DNA of 64,000 bases, taken from NCBI RefSeq assembly GCF_002803095.1, contig NZ_PGLR01000008.1, positions 62,001 to 126,000 of the forward strand, written 5' to 3'. The translations under genes and the position numbers were made by a program. Below are positions 1-12,346 of the stretch, piece after piece. The first letter of the stretch is position 1. Each line of letters starts with the position of its first letter. Source of the stretch: Pseudomonas sp. ZH-FAD. GTDB lineage: Bacteria > Pseudomonadota > Gammaproteobacteria > Pseudomonadales > Pseudomonadaceae. The notes under the pieces were generated by a model that saw only the letters and a list, made by a program, of their open reading frames with translations, made no database searches and was not told the origin of the DNA.

Positions 1-83
1 GCCAGCTCCATCAGCGATTGCCACAGGCGCTCGCCGTTGACGTGCGGCTGGCTGGATTGCAGAACCTCGGTGGCAGTGTTCAT
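1..83 (-). CDS. Zn-dependent hydrolase / N-carbamoyl-beta-alanine amidohydrolase, N-terminus only
   Basis: Only about 27 codons are inside the window; the gene runs off the left edge. Read on the minus strand the product begins MNTATEVLQSSQPHVNGERL and continues through a tryptophan. That resembles the start of the Pseudomonas allantoate/beta-ureidopropionase-type amidohydrolases that finish reductive pyrimidine and hydantoin breakdown. A GAGGA ribosome-binding motif lies 7 bases before the ATG at 83; an in-frame ATG at 89 sits too close to it. The neighbours (NCS1 transporter, dihydropyrimidinase, dihydropyrimidine dehydrogenase) fit this assignment. The family call rests on a short N-terminus plus context, so it is an inference. 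Confidence 0.6.
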   Translation of the reverse strand, partial: MNTATEVLQSSQPHVNGERLWQSLMEL

Positions 84-146
84 GGTCATTTCCTCGGCCT
101 CTCTGGTTGTCTGTGACGCGCCCACGACAACGGGGCGCGCCTGCTG

Positions 147-176
147 GATCGCTTCGCGGGCAAGCCCGCTCCTACA
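147..176. repeat. Pseudomonas REP-type palindrome overlapping a stop codon
   Basis: The core is a perfect 6-bp stem, GCGGGC and GCCCGC around AA (156-169), flanked by the TGTAGGAGC motif typical of Pseudomonas REP units when read on the minus strand. The TAG inside that motif (172-174) is the stop codon of the NCS1 transporter. A related unit lies at 43689-43738. Confidence 0.7.
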
Positions 177-1659
177 CCGGCGCCTTGGCCACCACCGGCT
201 GTGCGCTACGCAGGCTGCACAAGCCGAAATAGATCAAGCCGCCCAGGAAGGAGCCGGTAAACCAGCCGTAGTCGTAGAACCAACTGAAGGCACTGCTGCC
301 GAGCGACAGCAGGGTCAGCGCCACCGGCACGGCGAAGGCGACGAAGCCGATCCAGTTCCACGCCGGGTAGACGTCATCGCGGTACAGCCCGGCCAGGTCC
401 AGTTGCTGTTTCTTGATCAGGAAGTAGTCGACCACCATGATCCCGGCAATCGGCCCGAGCAGGCTGGAGTAGCCCAGCAGCCAGTTGGAGTACACACTCT
501 CCAGGCTCAGCTCGGAGACCAGCAGCCCTAGCTTTTTCAGCAGCTCATGGCCCATCAGACCCAGGCCGATCAGGCCGGTGAGGATCACCGCCTTGGTACG
601 GTCGATCAGCTTGGGCGCGATGTTCTGGAAATCATTGGTCGGCGAGACGATATTCGCCGCCGTGTTGGTCGACAGCGTGGCGACGATGATCAACGCCATG
701 GCCAGAGCGACCCAGCCGGGGCTCTGAATATGGCCGATCAGGCTGACCGGATCGGCCACCGTCTGCCCCACCAGACTTTCCGAGGCGGCAGTCATCACTA
801 CACCGAGTGCGGCGAAGAGGAACATGGTCAGCGGCAGACCGAAGATCTGCCCGAGAATCTGGTCCTTCTGGCTCTTCGCGTAGCGGCTGAAGTCCGGAAT
901 GTTCAGCGACAGGGTGGCCCAGAAGCCGACCATGGCGGTCAGCCCGGCGAGAAAGTAACCGGTGACGCTGGCACCCTCGGGACGATTGGCCGGTTGCGCC
1001 AGCAACTCGCTCATCGACACGTTGGGCAACGCCCACACCAGCAGACCGGCACCGACCAGCACCAGCAGCGGCGCAGACAGGGTTTCCAGCCACTTGATCG
1101 ACTCGGCGCCGCGCAGCACGATCCACAGGTTGAGTACCCAGAAGATCATGAAACCGATCACCTCGCCGGTGCCGCCGAGCGCCTTCCAACTCTCAAAAAT
1201 CGAACCCAGCAGCAGGTGGATCGCCAGGCCGCCGAACATGGTCTGAATGCCGAACCAGCCGCAGGCCACCACGGCGCGGATCAGGCAGGGCACGTTGGAG
1301 CCGAGTATGCCGAACGAGGAACGCAGCAATACCGGGAAGGGAATGCCGTACTTGGTGCCGGCAAAGGCGTTGAGGGTCAACGGGATCAGCACCACCACGT
1401 TGGCCAGCAGGATCGCCAGCAGCGCCTCGCCCACCGACAGGCCGAAGTAGGCGGTGAGCACACCGCCCAGGGTGTAGGTCGGCACACAGATAGACATGCC
1501 GACCCACAGCGCGGTGATGTGCCACTTGTTCCAGGTGCGCTGATGCACCTTGGTCGGGGCGATGTCGTGGTTGTAGCGCGGGCTGTCGAGTACATCGCTG
1601 CCAGCGTTCAGCTCGTACAAGCCCTCCCGCTCGGTCACTTCCGATCTGCTCTGCTGCAT
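172..1659 (-). CDS. NCS1-family nucleobase/hydantoin/allantoin permease
   Basis: A 495-residue inner-membrane transporter with about 12 hydrophobic segments. The N-terminal part carries NCS1 hallmarks (TWNKWHITALWVGMSI near residue 42, then a glycine-rich LGSNVPCLIRAVVACGWFG stretch), as in Mhp1-type hydantoin and cytosine/allantoin permeases, which use a sodium or proton gradient. GGAGAGG lies just before the ATG. It lies between an amidohydrolase and dihydropyrimidinase genes, so the likely substrate is a dihydropyrimidine, uracil or hydantoin, but the sequence alone does not fix which. It is divergent from the dihydropyrimidinase and shares its control region. Its stop codon lies inside a REP unit. 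Confidence 0.88.
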   Translation of the reverse strand: MQQSRSEVTEREGLYELNAGSDVLDSPRYNHDIAPTKVHQRTWNKWHITALWVGMSICVPTYTLGGVLTAYFGLSVGEALLAILLANVVVLIPLTLNAFAGTKYGIPFPVLLRSSFGILGSNVPCLIRAVVACGWFGIQTMFGGLAIHLLLGSIFESWKALGGTGEVIGFMIFWVLNLWIVLRGAESIKWLETLSAPLLVLVGAGLLVWALPNVSMSELLAQPANRPEGASVTGYFLAGLTAMVGFWATLSLNIPDFSRYAKSQKDQILGQIFGLPLTMFLFAALGVVMTAASESLVGQTVADPVSLIGHIQSPGWVALAMALIIVATLSTNTAANIVSPTNDFQNIAPKLIDRTKAVILTGLIGLGLMGHELLKKLGLLVSELSLESVYSNWLLGYSSLLGPIAGIMVVDYFLIKKQQLDLAGLYRDDVYPAWNWIGFVAFAVPVALTLLSLGSSAFSWFYDYGWFTGSFLGGLIYFGLCSLRSAQPVVAKAPV

Positions 1660-1984
1660 GGGCCTCTCCAGTATTTTTCTGATTGTTAGCGCATCGGGCT
1701 AATTCGATGGCCGGAGTTCAGGAGCCGGCCAGCACGGGGGCAGCGCCACTCAATAAGCGTGCCGCATTCCCCGGCGGGGCCTGCATCCTGCCTGCTTGAA
1801 CACATTAAGCATCTGATCTGAAAACGTTTTATCTGAAACCACGGGCGTCGCCCGCACACCCCACTGACATCCTCGGGGCGGCTTGTCCTGTCAGTCAGGA
1901 TTCAAACTGGTGCAAGCGAATTTTTTTTCGCTGCCCAAGGCCGCGCCATGCCAGGGCACAAGCGGCTGATTTTCCATGAGAAAT

Positions 1985-2010
1985 CTTGACCATATTGGCA
2001 TTCTGTCAAG
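1985..2010. promoter_or_regulatory. Candidate RutR-like operator (TTGACCA half-site)
   Basis: CTTGAC (1985-1990) and GTCAAG (2005-2010) form a 6-bp inverted repeat around 14 bases, and the left side reads TTGACCA. Known E. coli RutR sites follow TTGACCA-N2-TGGTCAA, so the left half-site is exact while the right one is not (TTGGCA follows). A RutR-like regulator is encoded at 6692-7312. Binding is an inference. Confidence 0.4.
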
Positions 2011-2015
2011 TGCGT

Positions 2016-2047
2016 CAAAATGGTGAGAGCCCTCACCATTTTGGTGA
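2016..2047. repeat. Inverted repeat with 12-bp perfect arms and an overlapping second stem
   Basis: CAAAATGGTGAG (2016-2027) and CTCACCATTTTG (2032-2043) are exact reverse complements separated by AGCC. The hexamer TGGTGA recurs at 2042-2047, so TCACCA (2033-2038) can pair either leftward or rightward. A T-rich tract follows (2048-2062), which would suit a plus-strand hairpin terminator or attenuator; the symmetry would also suit a dimeric repressor. Confidence 0.75.
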
Positions 2048-2137
2048 TTTTTAATTTTTATTGTTTATTTTCAATAACTTAAAAGAAAATAAACTGATCA
2101 AAAAATAATCTTGCCCAATCAGATTACTGCAACTAGA

Positions 2138-3676
<1,539 letters not shown>

Positions 3677-3692
3677 GACAGAATCTGGGGCC

Positions 3693-3773
3693 GTGGGAGG
3701 GGCCGGGCGGCATACCGCTTCAGCCGCGAAAGATATTGAGGCCCGCGGCACTCGCGGCTAAAGCCCCTCCCAC
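3693..3773. repeat. Intergenic palindromic repeat (GTGGGAGGGGC family)
   Basis: GTGGGAGGGGC (3693-3703) and GCCCCTCCCAC (3763-3773) are perfect inverted arms, with CGCGGCTAAA next to the right arm. The same unit occurs at 6540-6675 and 51344-51402. It separates hydA from the dehydrogenase genes and could act as a hairpin at that junction. Confidence 0.8.
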
Positions 3774-3889
3774 AAAACCCCATCCACTTGAGCAACACGC
3801 TGTTCCGCCACACCGGTCCGCAGAGGCCGGATGGCCGCTTATCCGCTGTTAACTGCCGAATAAAAGCCACAAAACCGTGAGGCATAACC

Positions 3890-5257
3890 GTGATAGACAC
3901 CCTCAGCCATTTGCCGCGACCGGATGCCGGGGCGGCCGAACTGGCCGATCGTTTCAGCGATCTGGCCCCACCGCTCACCGCCCGCCAGGCCGCCCTGGAA
4001 AGTGCCCGTTGCCTGTATTGCTACGACGCACCCTGCGTGAATGCCTGCCCCAGCGAGATCGACATCCCCTCGTTCATCCGCAATATCAGCCACGAGAACG
4101 TTCAGGGCGCGGCCGAGAAGATTCTCTCGGCGAATATCCTCGGCGGCAGTTGCGCCCGCGTCTGCCCCACCGAGATTCTCTGCCAGCAAGCCTGCGTGCG
4201 TAACAATGCCCAGGAATGCGCACCCGTGCTGATCGGCCTGTTGCAGCGCTACGCCATCGACAATGCGCAGTTCAGCGAGCACCCGTTCCAGCGCGCCCCG
4301 GCCAGCGGCAAGCGCATTGCCGTGGTCGGCGCAGGGCCGGCGGGCTTGTCCTGCGCCCACCGCCTGGCCATGCACGGCCATGAAGTGGTGATCTTCGAGT
4401 CCCGCGAGAAGGCCGGCGGCCTCAATGAATACGGCATCGCCAAGTACAAGCTGGTCGACGACTTCGCCCAGCGCGAAGTGGAGTTCCTGTTGCAGATCGG
4501 CGGCATCGAGATCCGCCACGGCCATACACTCGGTGACGACCTCAGCCTGAGCGAGCTGCACCAGCAGTTCGACGCCGTGTTTCTCGGCATCGGCCTGGCC
4601 GCCAGCAAGCGCCTCGGCCTACCAGGCGAAGAGGAACCGGGCCTGCTCGCCGCCACCGACTACATCCGCGAACTACGGCAGAGCGATGACCTGACGCAAC
4701 TGCCGGTGGCCGAGCGCTGTATCGTCCTCGGTGCCGGCAACACCGCCATCGACATGGCGGTGCAGATGAGCAAGCTCGGCGCCCGCGACGTCAACCTGGT
4801 CTATCGCCGTGGCTTCGAGGAAATGGGCGCCACCGAGCATGAGCAGGACATCGCCAAGGCCAATCAGGTGCGCCTGCTGACCTGGGCCCAGCCGGACGCG
4901 GTGCTGTTGAACGATCAGGGTCAGGTGCGCGGCATGCGCTTCGCCCGCACGCGCGTGGAGAACGGCCGCCTGCACAGCACCGGACAAACCTTCGAGCTGG
5001 CCGCCGACGCCATCTTCACCGCCATCGGCCAGGCTTTTGACGGCGGCGCGCTGGCCGACCCGCTGGCCCGCGAACTGAAACGCGAGGGCGAACGCATCTG
5101 GGTCGACGCCCAGCTGCAAACCAGTGTCCCCGGCGTGTATGCCGGCGGCGACTGCACCGCTCTGGGTCAGGACCTCACCGTCCAGGCCGTGCAACACGGC
5201 AAGCTGGCCGCCGAGGCCATCCACTCTCACCTGATGCTCAATGTGGAGGCCGCATAA
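3890..5257 (+). CDS. preT: Dihydropyrimidine dehydrogenase, NAD(P)/FAD Fe-S subunit (PreT/PydX type)
   Basis: This 455-residue protein is the electron-input subunit of bacterial dihydropyrimidine dehydrogenase; it passes electrons between NAD(P)H, FAD and Fe-S clusters to the PreA subunit. The N-terminus has cysteine sets for [4Fe-4S] clusters (CLYCYDAPCVNACP from about residue 43 and CARVCPTEILCQQAC). A FAD-binding GAGPAGLSCAHRL follows and then a NAD(P)-binding VLGAGNTAIDMA. Translation starts at GTG, with GAGG 7 bases upstream. Its TAA (5255-5257) directly abuts the ATG of preA, so the two are co-translated. The pair matches the N- and C-terminal halves of the single mammalian DPYD enzyme. 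Confidence 0.92.
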   Translation: MIDTLSHLPRPDAGAAELADRFSDLAPPLTARQAALESARCLYCYDAPCVNACPSEIDIPSFIRNISHENVQGAAEKILSANILGGSCARVCPTEILCQQACVRNNAQECAPVLIGLLQRYAIDNAQFSEHPFQRAPASGKRIAVVGAGPAGLSCAHRLAMHGHEVVIFESREKAGGLNEYGIAKYKLVDDFAQREVEFLLQIGGIEIRHGHTLGDDLSLSELHQQFDAVFLGIGLAASKRLGLPGEEEPGLLAATDYIRELRQSDDLTQLPVAERCIVLGAGNTAIDMAVQMSKLGARDVNLVYRRGFEEMGATEHEQDIAKANQVRLLTWAQPDAVLLNDQGQVRGMRFARTRVENGRLHSTGQTFELAADAIFTAIGQAFDGGALADPLARELKREGERIWVDAQLQTSVPGVYAGGDCTALGQDLTVQAVQHGKLAAEAIHSHLMLNVEAA

Positions 5258-6532
5258 ATGGCCGATCTATCCATCGAATTCGCCGGTATCAAGGCCCCCA
5301 ACCCCTTCTGGCTGGCCAGCGCGCCGCCCACCGACAAGGCCTACAACGTGGTCCGCGCCTTCGAGGCCGGCTGGGGCGGCGTGGTCTGGAAGACCCTCGG
5401 CGAAGACCCGGCAGCGGTCAACGTGTCGTCACGCTACTCGGCGCACTTTGGTCCGAACCGCCAGGTGCAGGGCATCAATAATATCGAGCTGATCACCGAC
5501 CGTTCGCTGGCAATCAACCTGCGCGAAATCACCCAGGTGAAGAAGGACTGGCCGGACCGCGCGCTGATCGTTTCCCTGATGGTGCCCTGCGTCGAGGAAT
5601 CCTGGAAAACCATCCTGCCACTGGTGGAAGCCACCGGCTGCGACGGTATCGAGCTGAACTTCGGCTGCCCCCACGGCATGCCCGAACGCGGCATGGGCGC
5701 GGCGGTCGGCCAGGTGCCGGAATACGTGGAGATGGTCACCCGCTGGTGCAAGACCTATTGCTCACTACCAGTGATCGTCAAACTGACGCCGAACATCACC
5801 GACATTCGCACCTCGGCGCGCGCCGCCCATCGCGGCGGCGCCGATGCGGTGTCGCTGATCAACACCATCAACTCGATCACCAGCATCGACCTGGAGCGCA
5901 TGGTCGCTCTCCCCATCGTCGGCACGCAGAGTACCCACGGCGGCTACTGCGGTTCAGCGGTCAAACCCATTGCATTGAACATGGTTGCCGAGATCGCCCG
6001 CGATCCGGAAACCCGTGGCCTGCCGATCTGCGGTATCGGTGGCATCGGCAGCTGGCGCGACACGGCGGAGTTCGTCGCACTGGGTTGCGGCGCGGTGCAG
6101 GTGTGTACAGCGGCCATGCTGCATGGCTTTCGCATCGTCGAGGAGATGAAGGATGGCCTGTCACGCTGGATGGACAGCCAGGGCTACTCAAGCCTGCAGG
6201 ACTTCTCGGGCAAGGCAGTGGCCAACACCACCGACTGGAAATACCTGGACATCAACTACCAGGTGATCGCCAGGATCGACCAGGACGCCTGCATTGGCTG
6301 CGGCCGCTGCCATATTGCCTGCGAAGATACCTCGCACCAGGCCATCGCCAGCCTGCCCCAGGCCGACGGCACGCATAAGTACGAGGTGATCGACGCAGAG
6401 TGCGTGGGCTGCAACCTGTGCCAGATCACCTGCCCGGTGCAGGACTGCATCGAGATGGTGACTCAGGACACTGGCAAACCCTTCCTCGACTGGAACCATG
6501 ACCCGCGCAATCCGTACCGCGTGGCCAGTTGA
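5258..6532 (+). CDS. preA: Dihydropyrimidine dehydrogenase, FMN catalytic subunit PreA
   Basis: A 424-residue subunit that reduces uracil or thymine to the dihydro form, or runs the reverse reaction. An FMN-binding TIM barrel fills the first 310 residues (KLTPNITDI, SLINTINSIT, PIALNMVAEIARDPE). Two C-terminal ferredoxin-type cluster motifs follow (CIGCGRCHIAC and CVGCNLCQITC). The active-site loop reads CPHGMPERGMGAAVGQ; mammalian DPYD, as I recall it, has a cysteine where this protein has valine. The gene abuts preT with no gap and is convergent with the regulator at 6692. Confidence 0.93.
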   Translation: MADLSIEFAGIKAPNPFWLASAPPTDKAYNVVRAFEAGWGGVVWKTLGEDPAAVNVSSRYSAHFGPNRQVQGINNIELITDRSLAINLREITQVKKDWPDRALIVSLMVPCVEESWKTILPLVEATGCDGIELNFGCPHGMPERGMGAAVGQVPEYVEMVTRWCKTYCSLPVIVKLTPNITDIRTSARAAHRGGADAVSLINTINSITSIDLERMVALPIVGTQSTHGGYCGSAVKPIALNMVAEIARDPETRGLPICGIGGIGSWRDTAEFVALGCGAVQVCTAAMLHGFRIVEEMKDGLSRWMDSQGYSSLQDFSGKAVANTTDWKYLDINYQVIARIDQDACIGCGRCHIACEDTSHQAIASLPQADGTHKYEVIDAECVGCNLCQITCPVQDCIEMVTQDTGKPFLDWNHDPRNPYRVAS

Positions 6533-6539
6533 AAATGGC

Positions 6540-6675
6540 TCGCGGCTAAAACAGTTCGCGGCTAAAACCCCTTCCACGGGATAGTAGTGCTCTTGTGGGA
6601 GGGGCCCCGGCGGCGCTCTGCTTTAGCCGACGGAATGAGCTAAGACAAAGGCCCTGGGAGGGTCTTTAGCCGCGA
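6540..6675. repeat. Compound intergenic palindromic repeat
   Basis: Several copies of one motif family are packed between two convergent genes: CGCGGCTAAAAC at 6541-6552, TCGCGGCTAAAACCCC at 6556-6571, TGTGGGAGGGGCC at 6594-6606, and GGGAGGGTCTTTAGCCGCGA at 6656-6675. The outer copies are inverted relative to each other. It may serve as a two-way terminator for preA and the regulator. It looks like a nested or duplicated insertion of the unit found singly at 51344. Confidence 0.75.
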
Positions 6676-6691
6676 CCAGCAGCGGCTGCGA

Positions 6692-8948
<2,257 letters not shown>

Positions 8949-8950
8949 TG

Positions 8951-9027
8951 CGTAGGGTGGGTAAGCCCATGGCTTATCCACCGCCGACTTCCCGCAAGGT
9001 GGATGGAAAAATGCCATCCACCCTACG
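8951..9027. repeat. Intergenic palindromic repeat (GTAGGGTGG family)
   Basis: CGTAGGGTGG (8951-8960) and CCACCCTACG (9018-9027) are perfect inverted arms around 57 bases that contain smaller stems. It occupies most of the ahcY-metF gap. Related GTAGGG...CCCTAC units occur at 41454 and 56871. Confidence 0.8.
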
Positions 9028-9047
9028 TCTCCAAGGCTAGAAACCCT

Positions 9048-9893
9048 ATGAGCCAAGAACGCCGCTACAGCTTCGAGTTCTTCCCCACCAAGACCGAAGC
9101 CGGGCACGAAAAACTGATGGACGTGGCGCGCCAACTGGCGACCTACAACCCCGATTTCTTCTCCTGCACTTACGGCGCCGGCGGTTCGACCCGCGACCGC
9201 ACCCTCAACACCGTGCTGCAGCTCGATGGCGAGATCAAGGTGCCCACCGCCCCGCACCTGTCCTGCGTGGGTGACAGCAAGGCCGAACTGCGCGAGCTGC
9301 TGAACCTGTACAAGAATGCCGGCATCAAACGCATCGTTGCCCTGCGTGGTGACCTGCCATCCGGCATGGGCATGGCCAGCGGCGAGCTGCGCTACGCCAA
9401 TGAACTGGTCGAGTTCATTCGCACTGAAACCGGTGATCACTTCCATATCGAAATTGCCGCCTACCCGGAGATGCACCCGCAAGCGCGCAACTTCGAGGAC
9501 GACATCGCCAACTTCGTGCGCAAGGCCAAGGCCGGCGCAGACAGCGCCATCACCCAATACTTCTTCAACGCCGACAGCTACTTCTACTTCGTCGAGCGCG
9601 TGCAGAAACTGGGCGTGGACATTCCGGTGGTGCCGGGCATCATGCCGATCACCAACTACAGCAAGCTGGCACGCTTCTCCGACGCCTGCGGTGCGGAAAT
9701 TCCACGCTGGGTACGCAAGCAGCTGGAAGCCTACGGCGACGACGCCGACAGCATTCGCGCCTTCGGCGAACAGGTCATCACCGAGATGTGCGAACGCCTG
9801 TTGCAAGGCGGCGCGCCCGGTCTGCACTTCTACAGCATGAACCTGGCCGGCCCCAGCCTGGCCATCTGGAACAATCTCAAGCTGCCGCGTTAG
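9048..9893 (+). CDS. metF: Methylenetetrahydrofolate reductase
   Basis: This 281-residue FAD enzyme reduces 5,10-methylene-THF to 5-methyl-THF, the methyl donor for methionine synthesis. The start MSQERRYSFEFFPTKTEAG carries the family glutamate in FEFFP, and later signatures include TYGAGGSTRDRT, ALRGDLPSGMG and PGIMPITNY. The length equals the usual bacterial size. The ATG at 9048 was chosen because family members start just before this motif; the ribosome-binding site (AAGG, 11 bases away) is weak. It lies downstream of ahcY but across a repeat, so co-transcription is uncertain. Confidence 0.96.
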   Translation: MSQERRYSFEFFPTKTEAGHEKLMDVARQLATYNPDFFSCTYGAGGSTRDRTLNTVLQLDGEIKVPTAPHLSCVGDSKAELRELLNLYKNAGIKRIVALRGDLPSGMGMASGELRYANELVEFIRTETGDHFHIEIAAYPEMHPQARNFEDDIANFVRKAKAGADSAITQYFFNADSYFYFVERVQKLGVDIPVVPGIMPITNYSKLARFSDACGAEIPRWVRKQLEAYGDDADSIRAFGEQVITEMCERLLQGGAPGLHFYSMNLAGPSLAIWNNLKLPR

Positions 9894-9975
9894 CAGGCCG
9901 CTTACTCACAGGTTGCCCACCTTGGGCAGCCTGCTCGCTTCGCCCTCCCGCCTTGCCGCCGAAGGATCGCCCCTC

Positions 9976-11349
9976 ATGCTCAAACGCACCAAGATCAACG
10001 CCTCAGTCAGCCCCAAGGGCAGCCTGGAAACCCTCTCGCAGCGCGAAGTTCAGCAACTGCGCGAAACCGGCTCCGGTAGCGTTTATCGCCTGTTTCGCCA
10101 GTGCGCACTGGCGATCCTCAACACCGGCTCGCACAGCGACAACGCCAAGACCATCCTCGAGGCCTACCCGGACTTCGAAGTGAAGATTCACCAGCAGGAT
10201 CGCGGCATCCGCCTGGAGCTGATCAACGCGCCGGCCGACGCCTTCGTCGATGGCGAGATGATCGCCAGCACCCGCGAGATGCTGTTCAGCGCCCTGCGTG
10301 ACATCGTCTACACGCAGAGCGAGCTGGAGAACAAACGCATCGATCTGGAAAGCTCCGAAGGCATCACCGATTACGTCTTCCACCTGCTGCGCAACGCCCA
10401 GACCCTGCGCAGCGGCGTGGAGCCGAAGATGGTGGTGTGCTGGGGCGGCCACTCGATCAGCACCGAGGAGTACAAGTACACCAAGAAGGTCGGTCACGAG
10501 CTTGGTCTGCGCGGCCTGGACATCTGCACCGGTTGCGGCCCGGGCGTGATGAAGGGGCCGATGAAGGGTGCCACCATCAGCCATGCCAAGCAGCGCAACC
10601 TCAAGGGCCGTTACCTGGGCCTGACCGAACCCGGCATCATCGCTGCCGAAGCGCCGAACCCGATCGTCAACGAACTGGTGATCCTGCCGGACATCGAGAA
10701 GCGCCTGGAAGCCTTCGTCCGCGTCGGCCACGGCATCATCATCTTCCCCGGCGGTGCCGGCACTGCCGAAGAGTTCCTCTACCTGCTGGGTATCCTCACC
10801 CACCCGGACAACCAGGACCTGCCCTTCCCGGTCATCCTTACCGGCCCGAAGAGCGCCGGGCCGTATCTGCAGCAGTTGCATGATTTCATCGGCGCCACCC
10901 TCGGCGAGGCCGCACAGCAGCGCTATCGCATGATCGTCAATGACCCAGCCGAAGTCGCCCGCGAGATGGCCGTCGGCATCAAGACCGTGCGCCAGTTCCG
11001 CCGCGAGCGCAACGACGCCTTCCACTTCAACTGGCTGCTGAAGATCGACGAAAGCTTCCAGCACCCGTTCGAGCCGACCCACGAAGCCATGGCCAGCCTC
11101 AACCTCACCCGCGAGCAGCCGCTGCATCACCTGGCCGCCAACCTGCGTCGTGCGTTCTCCGGCATCGTCGCCGGTAACGTCAAGGAGAACGGCATCCGCT
11201 TGATCGAGGAGCACGGTCCCTACGAGATTCGTGGTGAGACCACCATCATGCGCCCGCTGGATCGCCTACTGCAGTCCTTCGTTGAGCAGCACCGCATGAA
11301 GCTGCCTGGCGGCAGTGCCTATGAGCCCTGCTATCGGGTAGTCGACTGA
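9976..11349 (+). CDS. ppnN: LOG-family nucleotide 5'-monophosphate nucleosidase (PpnN/YgdH type)
   Basis: A 457-residue protein of the PpnN family, which cleaves nucleoside 5'-monophosphates to free base and ribose-5-phosphate and in E. coli responds to (p)ppGpp. The Rossmann-like LOG core contains CGPGVMKGPMKGA and the hallmark PGGAGTAEE nucleotide-binding loop. The N-terminal (about 130 residues) and C-terminal regulatory domains match the E. coli protein of about 454 residues. The start at 9976 has GAAGGA 9 bases upstream; an in-frame ATG 63 bases earlier is not conserved-looking. The role in base salvage fits the nearby pyrimidine genes but is inferred from the family. Confidence 0.9.
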   Translation: MLKRTKINASVSPKGSLETLSQREVQQLRETGSGSVYRLFRQCALAILNTGSHSDNAKTILEAYPDFEVKIHQQDRGIRLELINAPADAFVDGEMIASTREMLFSALRDIVYTQSELENKRIDLESSEGITDYVFHLLRNAQTLRSGVEPKMVVCWGGHSISTEEYKYTKKVGHELGLRGLDICTGCGPGVMKGPMKGATISHAKQRNLKGRYLGLTEPGIIAAEAPNPIVNELVILPDIEKRLEAFVRVGHGIIIFPGGAGTAEEFLYLLGILTHPDNQDLPFPVILTGPKSAGPYLQQLHDFIGATLGEAAQQRYRMIVNDPAEVAREMAVGIKTVRQFRRERNDAFHFNWLLKIDESFQHPFEPTHEAMASLNLTREQPLHHLAANLRRAFSGIVAGNVKENGIRLIEEHGPYEIRGETTIMRPLDRLLQSFVEQHRMKLPGGSAYEPCYRVVD

Positions 11350-11401
11350 GGCTGCGCAAGACGCACTTTCAAGGCACCCGCAAAATCGCTAATCTGGCGC
11401 T

Positions 11402-12160
11402 ATGCCATTATTCCAGCGCCAGATTATCGCCACTCTTTTGCTGTGCTGTTGCGCTTTCACCGCTCGCAGCGAAACGCTGCGCCTGGTCACGGATGCCTGG
11501 GCGCCCTACGTCTACGAGGAAGACGGCCAAGCCGCTGGCCTCGACTACGAGATCACCCGCGAGGTGCTGCAGCGCCTGGGGGTAAAGCTGGACCTGCAGT
11601 TCATGCCCTGGAAGCGCTGCCTGCTGGAGCTGGAACTAGGCAATGCAGACGGCATTCTGGATATTTTCCATCTACCCGAGCGCGAAGCGAGCATGCTCTT
11701 CGTCGAAGAGCCGCTGAGTGACGTCGAACTCGTGCTGTTCTACGCACGTAACCGCCCCTACCCCTATGAGAGCCTGGAAGACCTGCGCGACCTGGTGATC
11801 GGCATCTCGCCGGGCTACTGGTACAACGACGAAACCTTCCGCAACTCGCCCTTGTTCAGTCGCGAAGAGGCTCCGACTCACGAGGCCAATCTGGGCAAGC
11901 TGATCCGCCACCGCGTCGATCTGGTCATCAATGACCGTCGCGCCGGCCTCTATCTGACCACCCAGATGGGCTTGCAACAGCAGGTCGACTACAACCGCAA
12001 GGCGGTCGGCCATGACCGGCTGTACCTCGCACTGCGTCACGACCCTGTCCTGGCACGCCTGGCCAAGGACTTCGCTGACGAACTGCGCCGCTTCAAGCGC
12101 GAACCTGCCTATGCCCAGCTGCAGCTGCGCTACGCCAACCCTGATCAGCCCAAGCCGTGA
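11402..12160 (+). CDS. Periplasmic solute-binding protein, family 3 type
   Basis: A 252-residue exported protein. The first 22 residues form a signal peptide (basic start, then ATLLLCCCAF and a cut near ARS-E). The mature part opens with LRLVTDAWAPYVYEEDG, typical of amino-acid-type (SBP_bac_3) binding proteins, and has the usual two-lobe pattern. No ABC permease or ATPase lies beside it, so it may be an orphan receptor or work with a distant transporter. It is 52 bases after ppnN. The ligand is unknown. Confidence 0.8.
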   Translation: MPLFQRQIIATLLLCCCAFTARSETLRLVTDAWAPYVYEEDGQAAGLDYEITREVLQRLGVKLDLQFMPWKRCLLELELGNADGILDIFHLPEREASMLFVEEPLSDVELVLFYARNRPYPYESLEDLRDLVIGISPGYWYNDETFRNSPLFSREEAPTHEANLGKLIRHRVDLVINDRRAGLYLTTQMGLQQQVDYNRKAVGHDRLYLALRHDPVLARLAKDFADELRRFKREPAYAQLQLRYANPDQPKP

Positions 12161-12346
12161 ACCAACCGACAGGCTGGTAGCTGCGCAAGGCCTCAGCTCT
12201 GTTATACTCGGGGCTTCCCGCCAGGCTTGCGCCCGGATGCTAGCTCCCAGAAGCCAGCAGTACCGGACGGGATCACGCCCCCACGTGTGATTCAAGCCAG
12301 GCTCTACACCCCCAGGGCCACGCCCTCACTTAGTACAGGATTGCTC

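Noticed and set aside
12201..12208. TATACT upstream of rhlE as a promoter -10 box
   Set aside because: The hexamer is good, but no acceptable -35 sequence is found at 16-18 bases, so I did not list it as a promoter.
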